From Mucilaginibacter sp. 14171R-50 (GTDB lineage Bacteria > Bacteroidota > Bacteroidia > Sphingobacteriales > Sphingobacteriaceae): a DNA stretch of 64,000 nucleotides. The notes under the pieces are model-generated. The model saw only the letters and a program-made list of their open reading frames with translations. It was not told the origin of the DNA and did not search any database. Positions 1 to 8,519 of the stretch are shown here, one piece after another. Where the stretch lies: assembly GCF_010093045.1 (NCBI RefSeq), contig NZ_CP048115.1:3906001-3970000 (forward strand), read 5' to 3'. A program made the translations under genes and the position numbers. The first letter of the stretch is position 1. Each line of letters begins with the position of its first letter.

Positions 1-867
1 GTTTGCCGGTAGTTGCAGGTCTACATGCCCCGAATTAGCGTCAATTTTTACATAATTGCCCACGCGCAGCATTTGCACATGCATGCTGCCGGCGCTTGTT
101 GAGGCATCGACACTGCCGGCCACCGCCATCAGGTTTACACTACCGCCGGATGTGCCAGTTATCAGTTCGCCATCAATGTTATTGCCTTTTACGCTGCCGC
201 CGCTGGTGGTGGCCTTAACGGTGCCTTTAAGATTTGTTAAGTTTAGCGACCCGCCGCTGGTTTCTAAACGTATTTTGCCGCTGCAGTTATCGGCTGTAAC
301 GCTGCCACCGCTGGTTTCCAGATCAATATCCGGCTTGCAGTTTGAAACGTGGATACTGCCCCCACTGGTCTCGCCCTTTATAATACCCGTTAAACCATTG
401 GCGTGGATACTGCCGCCGCTGGTCTCGAAGTTTTGGCTACCGGTTAAATTATCCAAATGCAGGCTGCCGCCGCTGGTATTTAAGTTGGTAGTGGTTTGTT
501 TGTTAACATATATTTTAAAGCCAATGCTTAACGACCGTCTCCAATTCATGTTATTGCGGCGGCTTTTAGCCGTAGCGTGGAGCTCGCCGTTTTGGATATC
601 TATATTAAGGATATAGTCCTCCTCAAGGCGCTTTTTTATTTCGTCTTTGGTTAACTTTTGATTGTTATTGCCAACCACATACACATCAATATGCGGCTGC
701 TCGGTACCTGCGCCGCTTACCGCTATACTACCGCCGCTGGTGTTTACAAAAACGGCCTTGATACCGTCATTTGCCAGCGAACGCGTGTAATAAGGCACCT
801 TGTCGTCCTGCGCGGAAGCAAAGAGAACCGGCGATGCCATTAAAAATAAAAGGAAATACTTTTTCAT
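1..867 (-). CDS. DUF4097-type repeat protein (3' end outside window)
   Basis: Open on the minus strand from an ATG at 867 to the window edge (289 codons, no stop). Residues 1-20 look like a signal peptide ending near FASAQ. After a lead-in of about 100 residues the protein consists of short repeats of roughly 20 residues, each containing T-S-G-G-S or a variant (about eight copies), as in the DUF4097 putative-adhesin family, which is expected to form a right-handed beta-solenoid on the cell surface or in the periplasm. It follows the last permease gene by about 100 bp on the same strand and may be the end of that operon. The repeat fold is well supported; the function is unknown. Confidence 0.85.
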   Translation of the reverse strand, partial: MKKYFLLFLMASPVLFASAQDDKVPYYTRSLANDGIKAVFVNTSGGSIAVSGAGTEQPHIDVYVVGNNNQKLTKDEIKKRLEEDYILNIDIQNGELHATAKSRRNNMNWRRSLSIGFKIYVNKQTTTNLNTSGGSLHLDNLTGSQNFETSGGSIHANGLTGIIKGETSGGSIHVSNCKPDIDLETSGGSVTADNCSGKIRLETSGGSLNLTNLKGTVKATTSGGSVKGNNIDGELITGTSGGSVNLMAVAGSVDASTSAGSMHVQMLRVGNYVKIDANSGHVDLQLPAN

Positions 868-970
868 AATTATTTGAGTTTACTATAAGACTATTTTTTA
901 ATGTTATAGGTTGCATGCTTTTTATTTTAGTTCATGGCAGAGCTGCAATTACCATGAACCATATCATCAT

Positions 971-3370
971 CTATTCGCTTCGCAAGCTCTTTACCGGGTT
1001 TGTTAATGCCGCCTTTATTGATTGTACACTTACGGTAGCAAGTGCTATAAGCGCCGCACCGCCTCCCGCGAGCAAAAACACCCACCAATTGATGTTAATT
1101 TTATAGGCAAAATCCTGCAGCCATTTGTCCATGGCAAACCAGGCTATGGGGCTTGCAATGATTATAGCGATAAGTACCAGTTTCATCAGATCGGTTGACA
1201 ACAGGCTTACAATATTATTGATGCTTGCGCCTAACACTTTACGGATGCCAATTTCCTTCACCCGTTGCTCGGCGGTAAAGGTTACCAGGCCAAACAAGCC
1301 TAAGCAAGCTATACTTATTGCCAGTATTGTAAATATCAACAGGATATTGCCCTGTTTTTGCTCGGTTTGGTATTGTGCCGCAAAGTTCTGGTCAAGAAAA
1401 TGGAACTCGGGCTTATTCTCAATATCAAATTCGCTGTAAACTTTCGTGATGTAATCAAGCGATGCCTGGGTGTTACCCTTGCCAATACGCACATATAAAT
1501 TGTCTTTATCCTTAGCTTCCGAAGGGAGGTATAAAACCATCGGGCTTATCTTATGCTGTAACGAATAAGTGTTAAAATCTTTCACCACACCAACAATGGT
1601 TTGCGTTATAACCTTGCCGTCATTATCAACTCCTGTACGTACGCGCCGGCCAACAGCATCTTTCCAGCCCAATTCTTTAACAAGCGTTTCGTTTACAATA
1701 ATGGCATCTTTAGCGTCGCTGCTAACATCCTTCGAAAAATTGCGCCCGCCTGCCATTTTTATTTGCAGCGTAGGGATAAAATCTTCATCTATCTGCAGGC
1801 TTTGCACTATTTTAGATTCGGGTGTGGCCTTGCCGTCAGGCCCAAGGTTAAAATCACCGCCGCCTATATTGTTGTTCCCTATCGGGTTGCCCGCTATGCC
1901 AACACTTTCAATAGCAGGGTTTAATAACAGTTGTTGTTTTATAGCATCAACTTTCGACCGCACCTCGCGGTTGTTGATATGAAAAGTAAGCGTTTGTGTT
2001 TTATTGAAACCCAGGTCTCGTTTTTGAAAATAGTTTAGCTGCTGATAAATAATGAAAGAGCCGGCTATCATTACAATGGTAATGACAAACTGAAACACCA
2101 CCAGCGATTTCCTGAAAAGAATGGTTGAATGCTGGTTGCCTAACTGGCCCTTCATGGCGGGTATGGTTTTAAAACCCGACAGGAATAATGCAGGATAAAT
2201 GCCGCTTAAAATGCCTGCTATCAAGCAAAAGCTTATAAACGCGGCAACGGTTTTGGCGGTGCCGAATTGTAGCAGCACCAGGCTTTTACCCGATAGTTGG
2301 TTAAAGTACGGTAAGGTGAACTGAATGATAATGGCCGCCAAAACGGTTGAGATAAAAGTTAGCAGGATGCATTCCGCGAAGAACATGATCATCAATTGCT
2401 TCCTGCCAGACCCTATTACCTTGCGTACACCAATTTCTTTAACACGTATGGACGAGCGCGCGGTGGTAAGGTTTACATAATTTATTATGGCAATAAAAAG
2501 TATCAGCAAGGCAGTAATACTAAAAACATACACATAGGTGATGTTGCCGTTCGAGCCGATCTCGTAACTAAGAGCAGAGTGCAGATGGATGTTAGTAAGG
2601 GGCTGCAGTTCCATCGTAAATTTCATTGCTCCCATGTCCTTTTTAAGATACTTGTCAAAAAAAGTACCTGCTGCCGCTTCTATCTGTTTGTAGCTATCAT
2701 GATCTTTAAGCAGTACGTAAGTGTAAATGCTTATGTTTCCCCATTGGCTATCATCTGATTTATAGTCGGCCGGGAACGAGCGCAGCGCTTGGAAAGAAAA
2801 GTGTGAGTTTACAGGCACATCGGCAATTACACCGGTAACGGTTGCCGGCTGGTCGCCAAGTATTATGGTTTTATTTATTGCCTGTGCGGCATCACGAAAA
2901 ATACTTTCGGCAAGTGTTTTGGTAAGTACAATAGATTGTGGTTTGGCAAGCGCGTCTTTGGCATCACCATACAAAAACTGATAACTGAATATGTTGAAGA
3001 TGCTGTTATCTGTAAACAGCATGCTTCCCTCTTCCAATGCTTTATCACCATATTTGATCTTGCTGCCGCCTTCCGGGTCTATCCGACAGGCATCAACAAC
3101 CTGCGGAAACTCTGATTTTAAAGTGGGCGCATAAGGGGGCGAGGTAATTGCGAGATCGAATTTGCCGCCGTTCCACTGGCCGTGCTGTGCAACACGGAAA
3201 ATACGATCGGCTTTGGTATTGTACCTGTCATAACTTATTTCATCAGCAACATACAAGGTAATAAGCCAAAAGGCCGCTATGCCCATTGCTAAACCAAAAA
3301 TGTTTATGAAGGAGAAAGCCTTATGTTTTTGCAGGTTTCTCCACCCTATTTTTAAATAGTTACTGATCAT
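971..3370 (-). CDS. MacB/FtsX-type ABC transporter permease (paralogue 6)
   Basis: A 799-aa permease with a duplicated MacB_PCD-FtsX layout: a first membrane helix at about residues 20-42, a periplasmic domain, three helices at about 285-405, a fifth helix near 430-450, a second periplasmic domain and three final helices after about 680. Each FtsX half carries the cytoplasmic E-I-G-(V/I)-R-K-V motif that couples to the ATPase. The C-terminus NPVKSLRSE is shared with all five upstream paralogues. It is the last permease of the series and has its own upstream element (3465-3505) with a -24-like box, so it can probably be transcribed separately. The substrate is not visible; such pumps export lipids, peptides or drugs. 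Confidence 0.9.
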   Translation of the reverse strand: MISNYLKIGWRNLQKHKAFSFINIFGLAMGIAAFWLITLYVADEISYDRYNTKADRIFRVAQHGQWNGGKFDLAITSPPYAPTLKSEFPQVVDACRIDPEGGSKIKYGDKALEEGSMLFTDNSIFNIFSYQFLYGDAKDALAKPQSIVLTKTLAESIFRDAAQAINKTIILGDQPATVTGVIADVPVNSHFSFQALRSFPADYKSDDSQWGNISIYTYVLLKDHDSYKQIEAAAGTFFDKYLKKDMGAMKFTMELQPLTNIHLHSALSYEIGSNGNITYVYVFSITALLILFIAIINYVNLTTARSSIRVKEIGVRKVIGSGRKQLMIMFFAECILLTFISTVLAAIIIQFTLPYFNQLSGKSLVLLQFGTAKTVAAFISFCLIAGILSGIYPALFLSGFKTIPAMKGQLGNQHSTILFRKSLVVFQFVITIVMIAGSFIIYQQLNYFQKRDLGFNKTQTLTFHINNREVRSKVDAIKQQLLLNPAIESVGIAGNPIGNNNIGGGDFNLGPDGKATPESKIVQSLQIDEDFIPTLQIKMAGGRNFSKDVSSDAKDAIIVNETLVKELGWKDAVGRRVRTGVDNDGKVITQTIVGVVKDFNTYSLQHKISPMVLYLPSEAKDKDNLYVRIGKGNTQASLDYITKVYSEFDIENKPEFHFLDQNFAAQYQTEQKQGNILLIFTILAISIACLGLFGLVTFTAEQRVKEIGIRKVLGASINNIVSLLSTDLMKLVLIAIIIASPIAWFAMDKWLQDFAYKININWWVFLLAGGGAALIALATVSVQSIKAALTNPVKSLRSE

Positions 3371-3393
3371 GGTAAAGTTATTTGATTATGGTA

Positions 3394-3410
3394 AGTTAAA
3401 AAAAATGCCA
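3394..3410 (-). promoter_or_regulatory. Candidate sigma-54 promoter of permease paralogue 6
   Basis: On the minus strand TGGCAT (3410-3405) is followed by a T-run and AAC. The -24 half fits sigma-54; the -12 half is weak (TTAA instead of TTGC). A start about 24 bp after the GG would fall near 3385, 15 nt before the ATG at 3370. The same box with similar geometry precedes the adaptor gene at 18070. Confidence 0.4.
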
Positions 3411-3464
3411 AACAATCAAAAAACTCATAATCAGCAAGTTACATTTGTTTTACATTTACAGATA

Positions 3465-3505
3465 CGTTCGCAAGCGTAACAGTATATGTTCGGTTACGAT
3501 ACAGT
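3465..3505 (-). promoter_or_regulatory. 41-bp upstream activator element, copy 1
   Basis: Two tandem imperfect dyads: CGTTCG-N6-GTAACAG, then TGTTCG-N6-GATACAG. The second copy, at 18167-18207, has the same length and identical flanks CGTTCG and TGTTCGGTTA(C/T)GATACAGT. Both copies end about 54-56 bp upstream of a TGGCAT box on the minus strand. This is the geometry of an enhancer for an NtrC-type activator, and such a regulator is encoded at 18372. Confidence 0.65.
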
Positions 3506-3532
3506 TTCAGTTAGTGAATCAAGATGCAGGAA

Positions 3533-3581
3533 ATCAAGAAACAAGACCGAATCAATTGTGTCTTGTCTCTTGCTTCTTGAT
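3533..3581. repeat. Imperfect inverted repeat ATCAAGAA...TTCTTGAT
   Basis: An 8-bp stem, one mismatch and a further 5 bp in the gap just beyond the stop codon of the 3591-5996 gene. It could act as a weak terminator or transcript-end stabiliser, but it has no U-tract. Confidence 0.5.
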
Positions 3582-3590
3582 CTCTTACTT

Positions 3591-5996
3591 CTACTCCGAA
3601 CGTAAACTCTTAACAGGGTTGGCCACAGCCGCTTTTATAGCCTGGAAGCTTACGGTTATAAAGGCTATAAATACCGAAATTATACCAGCGAGTATAAATA
3701 CCCACCATTGCATATCAATACGGTAAGCAAAATTTTGCAGCCACTTACCCATCAGCCACCAGGCTAAAGGTGATGCTATAAGCAGGGCTACTACTATCAG
3801 TACAATAAAATCAATTGATAAGAGCGATACAATGCCCGTTACGCTTGCGCCGAGGACCTTGCGTATGCCTATTTCTTTACCACGCTGCTCGGCAGTAAAG
3901 GCTGCCAAACCAAATAAGCCAAGGCACGATATAATAATGGCCACAATAGCAAATACCGACATCAGACCTGATGATTTGGCATCGTTGCGATACATTTTAT
4001 CGAATTCCTGGTCAACAAATTGGTATGAGAAGGGCTCGCCGGGGAAATTTTCTTTCCAAATAGCCTCTACCGCTTTTATAGCATCCCCTTGTTTATGCGC
4101 TGCCACTTTTATCTGGAAGCTACTGCAATACTCATCAGTATTTTTCATCACCAGCGGCGTTATTTTTTCGTGAAAGCTGCGGAAGTTAAAATCCTTAACA
4201 ATCCCTATTACGCGCCCTGTATCGCCCTGCGCCGTAAAACGCTGCCCAATATAGGGTTTATGCAGGTTAAATTCGCGGGCGGCGGTTTCGTTGAGTATAA
4301 CATTGTGCTTATCTTCGGTACCCGGCAAAAACCACCTGCCCATGGCCATTTTAAGGTTAACCACTTTAGTGTAATCGCGATCAACGCCAACAAAAGTAAT
4401 AGGAGGCACAAAATCCTTCGGACGCCCGTCCCAATCATTACTATCGCCGGATGAGGAACCATCATTATTCAGCACCGATTGCACGTCGGTAAGCGACGCT
4501 GCCTCAATGGATGATTGTGATAACAGCTTTTGTTTTATGGTAGACATTAATGCCGCCCCTTGCTTCGCATCATATTTTTTTAGCAGTTTGTAGGAAACAT
4601 TAAACGACATCACCTGCTCGCGGTTATAACCCGGGTTTTGGTTGCGGATGAATGCTAATTGCCGGTATATAGTTATTACGCCCACAATCAAAAATATCGA
4701 AAAGGTAAACTGTACCACAACCAGGCCTTTACGCAGCGATGTATCTTTTAAGCGCAGCACGCTTGCCCCTCTAAATGTATTTAAAGGTTTAAAAGATGAT
4801 AAAAGTAGCGCGGGATAAATGCTGTTTAAAACAATGGTGGCAAGCAAAGTTATCAGCAGCGTGCCCCATAAATACCCTGAATCTGCCGTAAGTGTAAAAT
4901 TGCGTTCGGTAAAACTGTTAAATGCGGGTAAACATGCAGCTACAATAACAATGGTTAAAACCAGCGCCATTAGGCTTACCAATGCCGATTCGGCTACAAA
5001 CTGCATAAAAAGCTGTGATCGCCCGGCGCCAACTATCTTTTTAATACTCACCTCTTTTGCTCTTAAGCTGGCCCGTGCTGTGGTTAGGTTAACGTAGTTA
5101 ATACAGGCTATCAGCAGTAACAGCACACCAAGCACAATAAATATTACTACCACCTTTTTATCGCCGTGTATAATGCTCGAATTTTGCAGGTCGTTTTCAA
5201 AATGTATTTCGCTAAGCGGAGTTAAACCTATCTCCAGGTTTTTTTGCTTGCGGTTTTCTTCGAGTATGCTTTTTATTTTGGAGGTAACTTTTTTAATGTT
5301 TGTGCCAGGGCGTAATTTCAGGAAAGTGAGGTAATAAAAGTTGCCCCACTGCATTTCGTTTTGCTGCTGCTTTACATCGGCATGCCTGGCAGCAACCGGG
5401 ATATAAGCATCATACCTAAAGCTTGAATTTGCCGGTGCGTCTTTCATAACGGCTTGCACCTGGTAGTTGTTCGAGTCTATTTTTATGGTTTTGCCAATAG
5501 CATCCTGGTTGGCAAAATACTTTTTAGCGCTGCTTTCCGAAAGTATTATACTAAACGGGTGCTGATTGAATGCCGTGGCGTTACCACTAACAAAATCAAC
5601 CTTAAAAACATTAAACCATTCGCTATCCACATACGCAGCTTTTTCTTCGGGGAAGAATTCGCCATTGATGTTAAAGTACACCGGCATGTAATTAACAGGC
5701 CTTAAGCGGGTTACTGCCTCTATTTCGGGTAACTGCTTTTTAGCGGCGTCGCCTATCTGGTATGGCGAATTTTCCCACACCCAGGTGGTGGTTTTATCTA
5801 ACGAAAGATAATTTTTAATACGGAAGATATTAGCAGCATCAGGTTCGTGCTTATCAAAACTGAGTTCGTTTTGTACCCATATAAATATGAGGACAGCAGC
5901 GGCCATACCAACAGATAGACCGGCAATATTAATAAAGCCGGTCCCCCTGTGTTTCCAAAAATTTCTCCACGCGGTTTTGAAGTGGTTTTTTAGCAT
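3591..5996 (-). CDS. MacB/FtsX-type ABC transporter permease (paralogue 5)
   Basis: An 801-aa protein with the same two-half layout as its neighbours: an N-terminal helix at about 20-42, FtsX helices around 285-405, a middle helix near 430-455 and three C-terminal helices after about 690. The coupling motif is E-V-S-I-K-K-I in the first half, which departs from the E-I-G-I-R-K-V of the second half; this deviation is shared with paralogue 3 (E-V-S-M-R-K-I). The C-terminus is ANPVKSLRSE. It belongs to the same transcription direction as the rest, about 85 bp from its upstream neighbour. The substrate is unknown; the family role is ATPase-driven mechanotransmission across the periplasm. Confidence 0.9.
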   Translation of the reverse strand: MLKNHFKTAWRNFWKHRGTGFINIAGLSVGMAAAVLIFIWVQNELSFDKHEPDAANIFRIKNYLSLDKTTTWVWENSPYQIGDAAKKQLPEIEAVTRLRPVNYMPVYFNINGEFFPEEKAAYVDSEWFNVFKVDFVSGNATAFNQHPFSIILSESSAKKYFANQDAIGKTIKIDSNNYQVQAVMKDAPANSSFRYDAYIPVAARHADVKQQQNEMQWGNFYYLTFLKLRPGTNIKKVTSKIKSILEENRKQKNLEIGLTPLSEIHFENDLQNSSIIHGDKKVVVIFIVLGVLLLLIACINYVNLTTARASLRAKEVSIKKIVGAGRSQLFMQFVAESALVSLMALVLTIVIVAACLPAFNSFTERNFTLTADSGYLWGTLLITLLATIVLNSIYPALLLSSFKPLNTFRGASVLRLKDTSLRKGLVVVQFTFSIFLIVGVITIYRQLAFIRNQNPGYNREQVMSFNVSYKLLKKYDAKQGAALMSTIKQKLLSQSSIEAASLTDVQSVLNNDGSSSGDSNDWDGRPKDFVPPITFVGVDRDYTKVVNLKMAMGRWFLPGTEDKHNVILNETAAREFNLHKPYIGQRFTAQGDTGRVIGIVKDFNFRSFHEKITPLVMKNTDEYCSSFQIKVAAHKQGDAIKAVEAIWKENFPGEPFSYQFVDQEFDKMYRNDAKSSGLMSVFAIVAIIISCLGLFGLAAFTAEQRGKEIGIRKVLGASVTGIVSLLSIDFIVLIVVALLIASPLAWWLMGKWLQNFAYRIDMQWWVFILAGIISVFIAFITVSFQAIKAAVANPVKSLRSE

Positions 5997-6080
5997 AATA
6001 TTAAAATTCTAAAAACTAAATTCTAAATCCTAAAATAAAATATGACCGGTAACCAATCTCTGATCACCGGTCTCTAATGG

Positions 6081-8435
6081 CTACTCGGAACGCAAACTTT
6101 TTACCGGGTTAGCAAGCGCTGCCTTCATGGTGTTAAGGCTCACTACCACCATCGTCAAAAGCAATATTAATACACCCACAGCGGCAAACAGCCAAATACT
6201 GATGCCTACGTGATAAGTGTACTTTTGCAGCCAGTTATTCATGAGGTACCAGGTTAGCGGCACCGCTATTACAAAAGCTACTAAAACAAGTTTCAAAAAC
6301 TCGGTAGAAATAAGCATTAACAATTGCTGTACAGATGCACCCATAACCTTACGTATCCCTATCTCGCGGAAACGCTTCTCGATGGTGAACGACGCCAGTC
6401 CGGCCAAACCAATACAGCAGATAAATATAGCCAACCCGGCGAAGATGTTGGTAATGCGGCTTATCAATTCTTCGGTTACGAATTTTTTACCAAATTCCTG
6501 GTCTACAAACTGGTATTCGAACAGGTTTTGCGGGTTGTATTGCTTAAATATGGGTTCCATGGCCTTGATGCCGGCCTGCGGGCTTACCCCATTTTTAAGT
6601 CGGATATCTATCATACTTGAACTGTTGGGGTCGTAGTATATCATCAGCGGCTCTACCGGGTCGTAAGGCGACGCCATTACAATGTTATCTATAACACCGG
6701 CCACCGTAAATTTACGGCCGTAGCGCATTTCCATCCCCACAGGGTTCTTCAGTTTCATGGCTTCAACGGCAGCTTTGTTTATCAGCATCACTGCCGTGTC
6801 GCCTGGCGTTTTTGTAAAATCGCGGCCCTGCAATACCTTTATGCCCATGGTTTTGGTAAAATCCACATCAGCGTTTAAGCCCGAAAAAATGATATCGCCG
6901 TTGGCCGACTTTCCCGCATAATCCGGCGAGCCTGATTTCCACCAGATCTCAGTTATTGGTGAAGATGTACGGGTAACAGCACTTATCAAGCCGGTGTTAA
7001 GCAAGTCCTGTTTAATAGCTGCATAACTCTTGTCGATATCGCTTGAAGAGGGCACCATAACCAGGTTGTTAGGGTTGTATCCAATGCTGCGGTCTTTGAT
7101 ATGCTGTATCTGCTGGTAAACAATTATAGTAGCCGATATCAACAGTATCGACATTACAAACTGCCCCACTACCAGTACCCGCCTCGGCAGCACTGCACTT
7201 TTACCTGCCGCAAATGTTCCCTTAAGCACCTTAACCGGGTTAAACGACGAAAGATACAAGGCCGGGTAACTGCCTGCCACTACCCCAGTGAACAATATGA
7301 TGATCAGCGAGCCCAGCAGGAAGAATGGTTCGAAGATAGTAAGGTGCAGGTTTTTACTCACCAGTGTGTTAAAGAATGGCATCAACAGGTAAACCGAACC
7401 TATTGCCAGTACAAAGGCTATTAAGGCAAGAATTATAGATTCGAAAAAGAACTGGGTAATAAGCTGTTTTTTATCAGATCCTAATGTTTTGCGGATGCCC
7501 ACTTCTTTAGCGCGTTTTTCTGAGCGGGCGGTGCTTAGGTTCATGAAATTTACACAGGCTATCAGCAGTATAATGATGGCTATAACCGTAAACATCCGCA
7601 CATACTCTATCATGCCACCTACGTTTTTGCCGTCCTTCCACTCACTGTACAGGTGCCATTTATTCATCGGGAAGGTATAGTACGTGCTTATCTTATCACC
7701 TTTTGAGTTATCGTGCTTTATCTTATCAATAAATTTATCTACAGCAGCGATATTGGCGTTTGGCGTGGTTTGCACGAATACATTATGCGACGAATTGGTC
7801 CACTCCTTCATCCGGTTCTTCACGTAATCAGATGTGTAATCAAACGGCTCGATAAAATCGAACTTAAAGGTAGAGTTACCCGGCGGATCGGCGATCACAG
7901 CGGCTATTTTATAGCTTTGCTGGTTATCGATCTTTACCATTTTGTTCATTGGGTCGGCATCACCAAAAAACGCTTTAGCGGCCGATTGGGTTATGATGAT
8001 AGATTTGGGGTCTCTTAGTGCTTCAGATGGGTTGCCCTTAATGGTTTTCCAGGTGAACATGTTAAAGAACTCCTCGCTGGCCACGTAGAGGTCTTTTTTA
8101 AGTTTGGTGTTATCATACTCAACCAGGTGCGATTCCTGGTGCGAAGTAACAACCGCTCTTACTATCTGCGGGTTATTCCCTTCCAGAGCTTTGGCTAATG
8201 GCAGCACCATGTTGGGATCGGTAAAAATGGTGGGCTTAAAATCGCGCGTAGCCATTACCTGGTAAATAGTATCATGGTTCTTATGGAACTTATCAAAACT
8301 TATCTCATCGCGCACCCATAAAAAAATAAAGATGGTGCATATCATCCCAATTGTTAACCCCAAAATGTTGGTGATAGCGAAGCCTTTGTTCCTGACAAGG
8401 TTTCGCCAGGCGATTTTTACGTAATTTTTTATCAT
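6081..8435 (-). CDS. MacB/FtsX-type ABC transporter permease (paralogue 4)
   Basis: A 784-aa permease with two MacB_PCD-FtsX halves. The coupling motifs are E-V-G-I-R-K-T-L-G in the first half and E-I-G-I-R-K-V-M-G in the second. The first FtsX half reads SEKRAKEVGIRK, the version also found in paralogues 1 and 2, so these three form one subgroup. The C-terminus ANPVKSLRSE is conserved. The 8436-8519 spacer holds a 14-bp perfect inverted repeat rather than an obvious promoter, which suggests cotranscription. The substrate cannot be read from the sequence. Confidence 0.9.
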   Translation of the reverse strand: MIKNYVKIAWRNLVRNKGFAITNILGLTIGMICTIFIFLWVRDEISFDKFHKNHDTIYQVMATRDFKPTIFTDPNMVLPLAKALEGNNPQIVRAVVTSHQESHLVEYDNTKLKKDLYVASEEFFNMFTWKTIKGNPSEALRDPKSIIITQSAAKAFFGDADPMNKMVKIDNQQSYKIAAVIADPPGNSTFKFDFIEPFDYTSDYVKNRMKEWTNSSHNVFVQTTPNANIAAVDKFIDKIKHDNSKGDKISTYYTFPMNKWHLYSEWKDGKNVGGMIEYVRMFTVIAIIILLIACVNFMNLSTARSEKRAKEVGIRKTLGSDKKQLITQFFFESIILALIAFVLAIGSVYLLMPFFNTLVSKNLHLTIFEPFFLLGSLIIILFTGVVAGSYPALYLSSFNPVKVLKGTFAAGKSAVLPRRVLVVGQFVMSILLISATIIVYQQIQHIKDRSIGYNPNNLVMVPSSSDIDKSYAAIKQDLLNTGLISAVTRTSSPITEIWWKSGSPDYAGKSANGDIIFSGLNADVDFTKTMGIKVLQGRDFTKTPGDTAVMLINKAAVEAMKLKNPVGMEMRYGRKFTVAGVIDNIVMASPYDPVEPLMIYYDPNSSSMIDIRLKNGVSPQAGIKAMEPIFKQYNPQNLFEYQFVDQEFGKKFVTEELISRITNIFAGLAIFICCIGLAGLASFTIEKRFREIGIRKVMGASVQQLLMLISTEFLKLVLVAFVIAVPLTWYLMNNWLQKYTYHVGISIWLFAAVGVLILLLTMVVVSLNTMKAALANPVKSLRSE

Positions 8436-8444
8436 GATATATTA

Positions 8445-8506
8445 GGTCATTGAGTCATTAGGTCATTGATTCATTGGCCTTATAGAAACCTGATGACTCA
8501 ATGACC
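8445..8506. repeat. 14-bp perfect inverted repeat with internal direct repeats
   Basis: GGTCATTGAGTCAT at 8445-8458 pairs exactly with ATGACTCAATGACC at 8493-8506, and GGTCATTGA is repeated in the loop. It lies between two permease genes of one operon. It looks like a small dispersed intergenic element and may set transcript stability between the two genes. Confidence 0.7.
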
Positions 8507-8519
8507 CAATGACAGTTAA

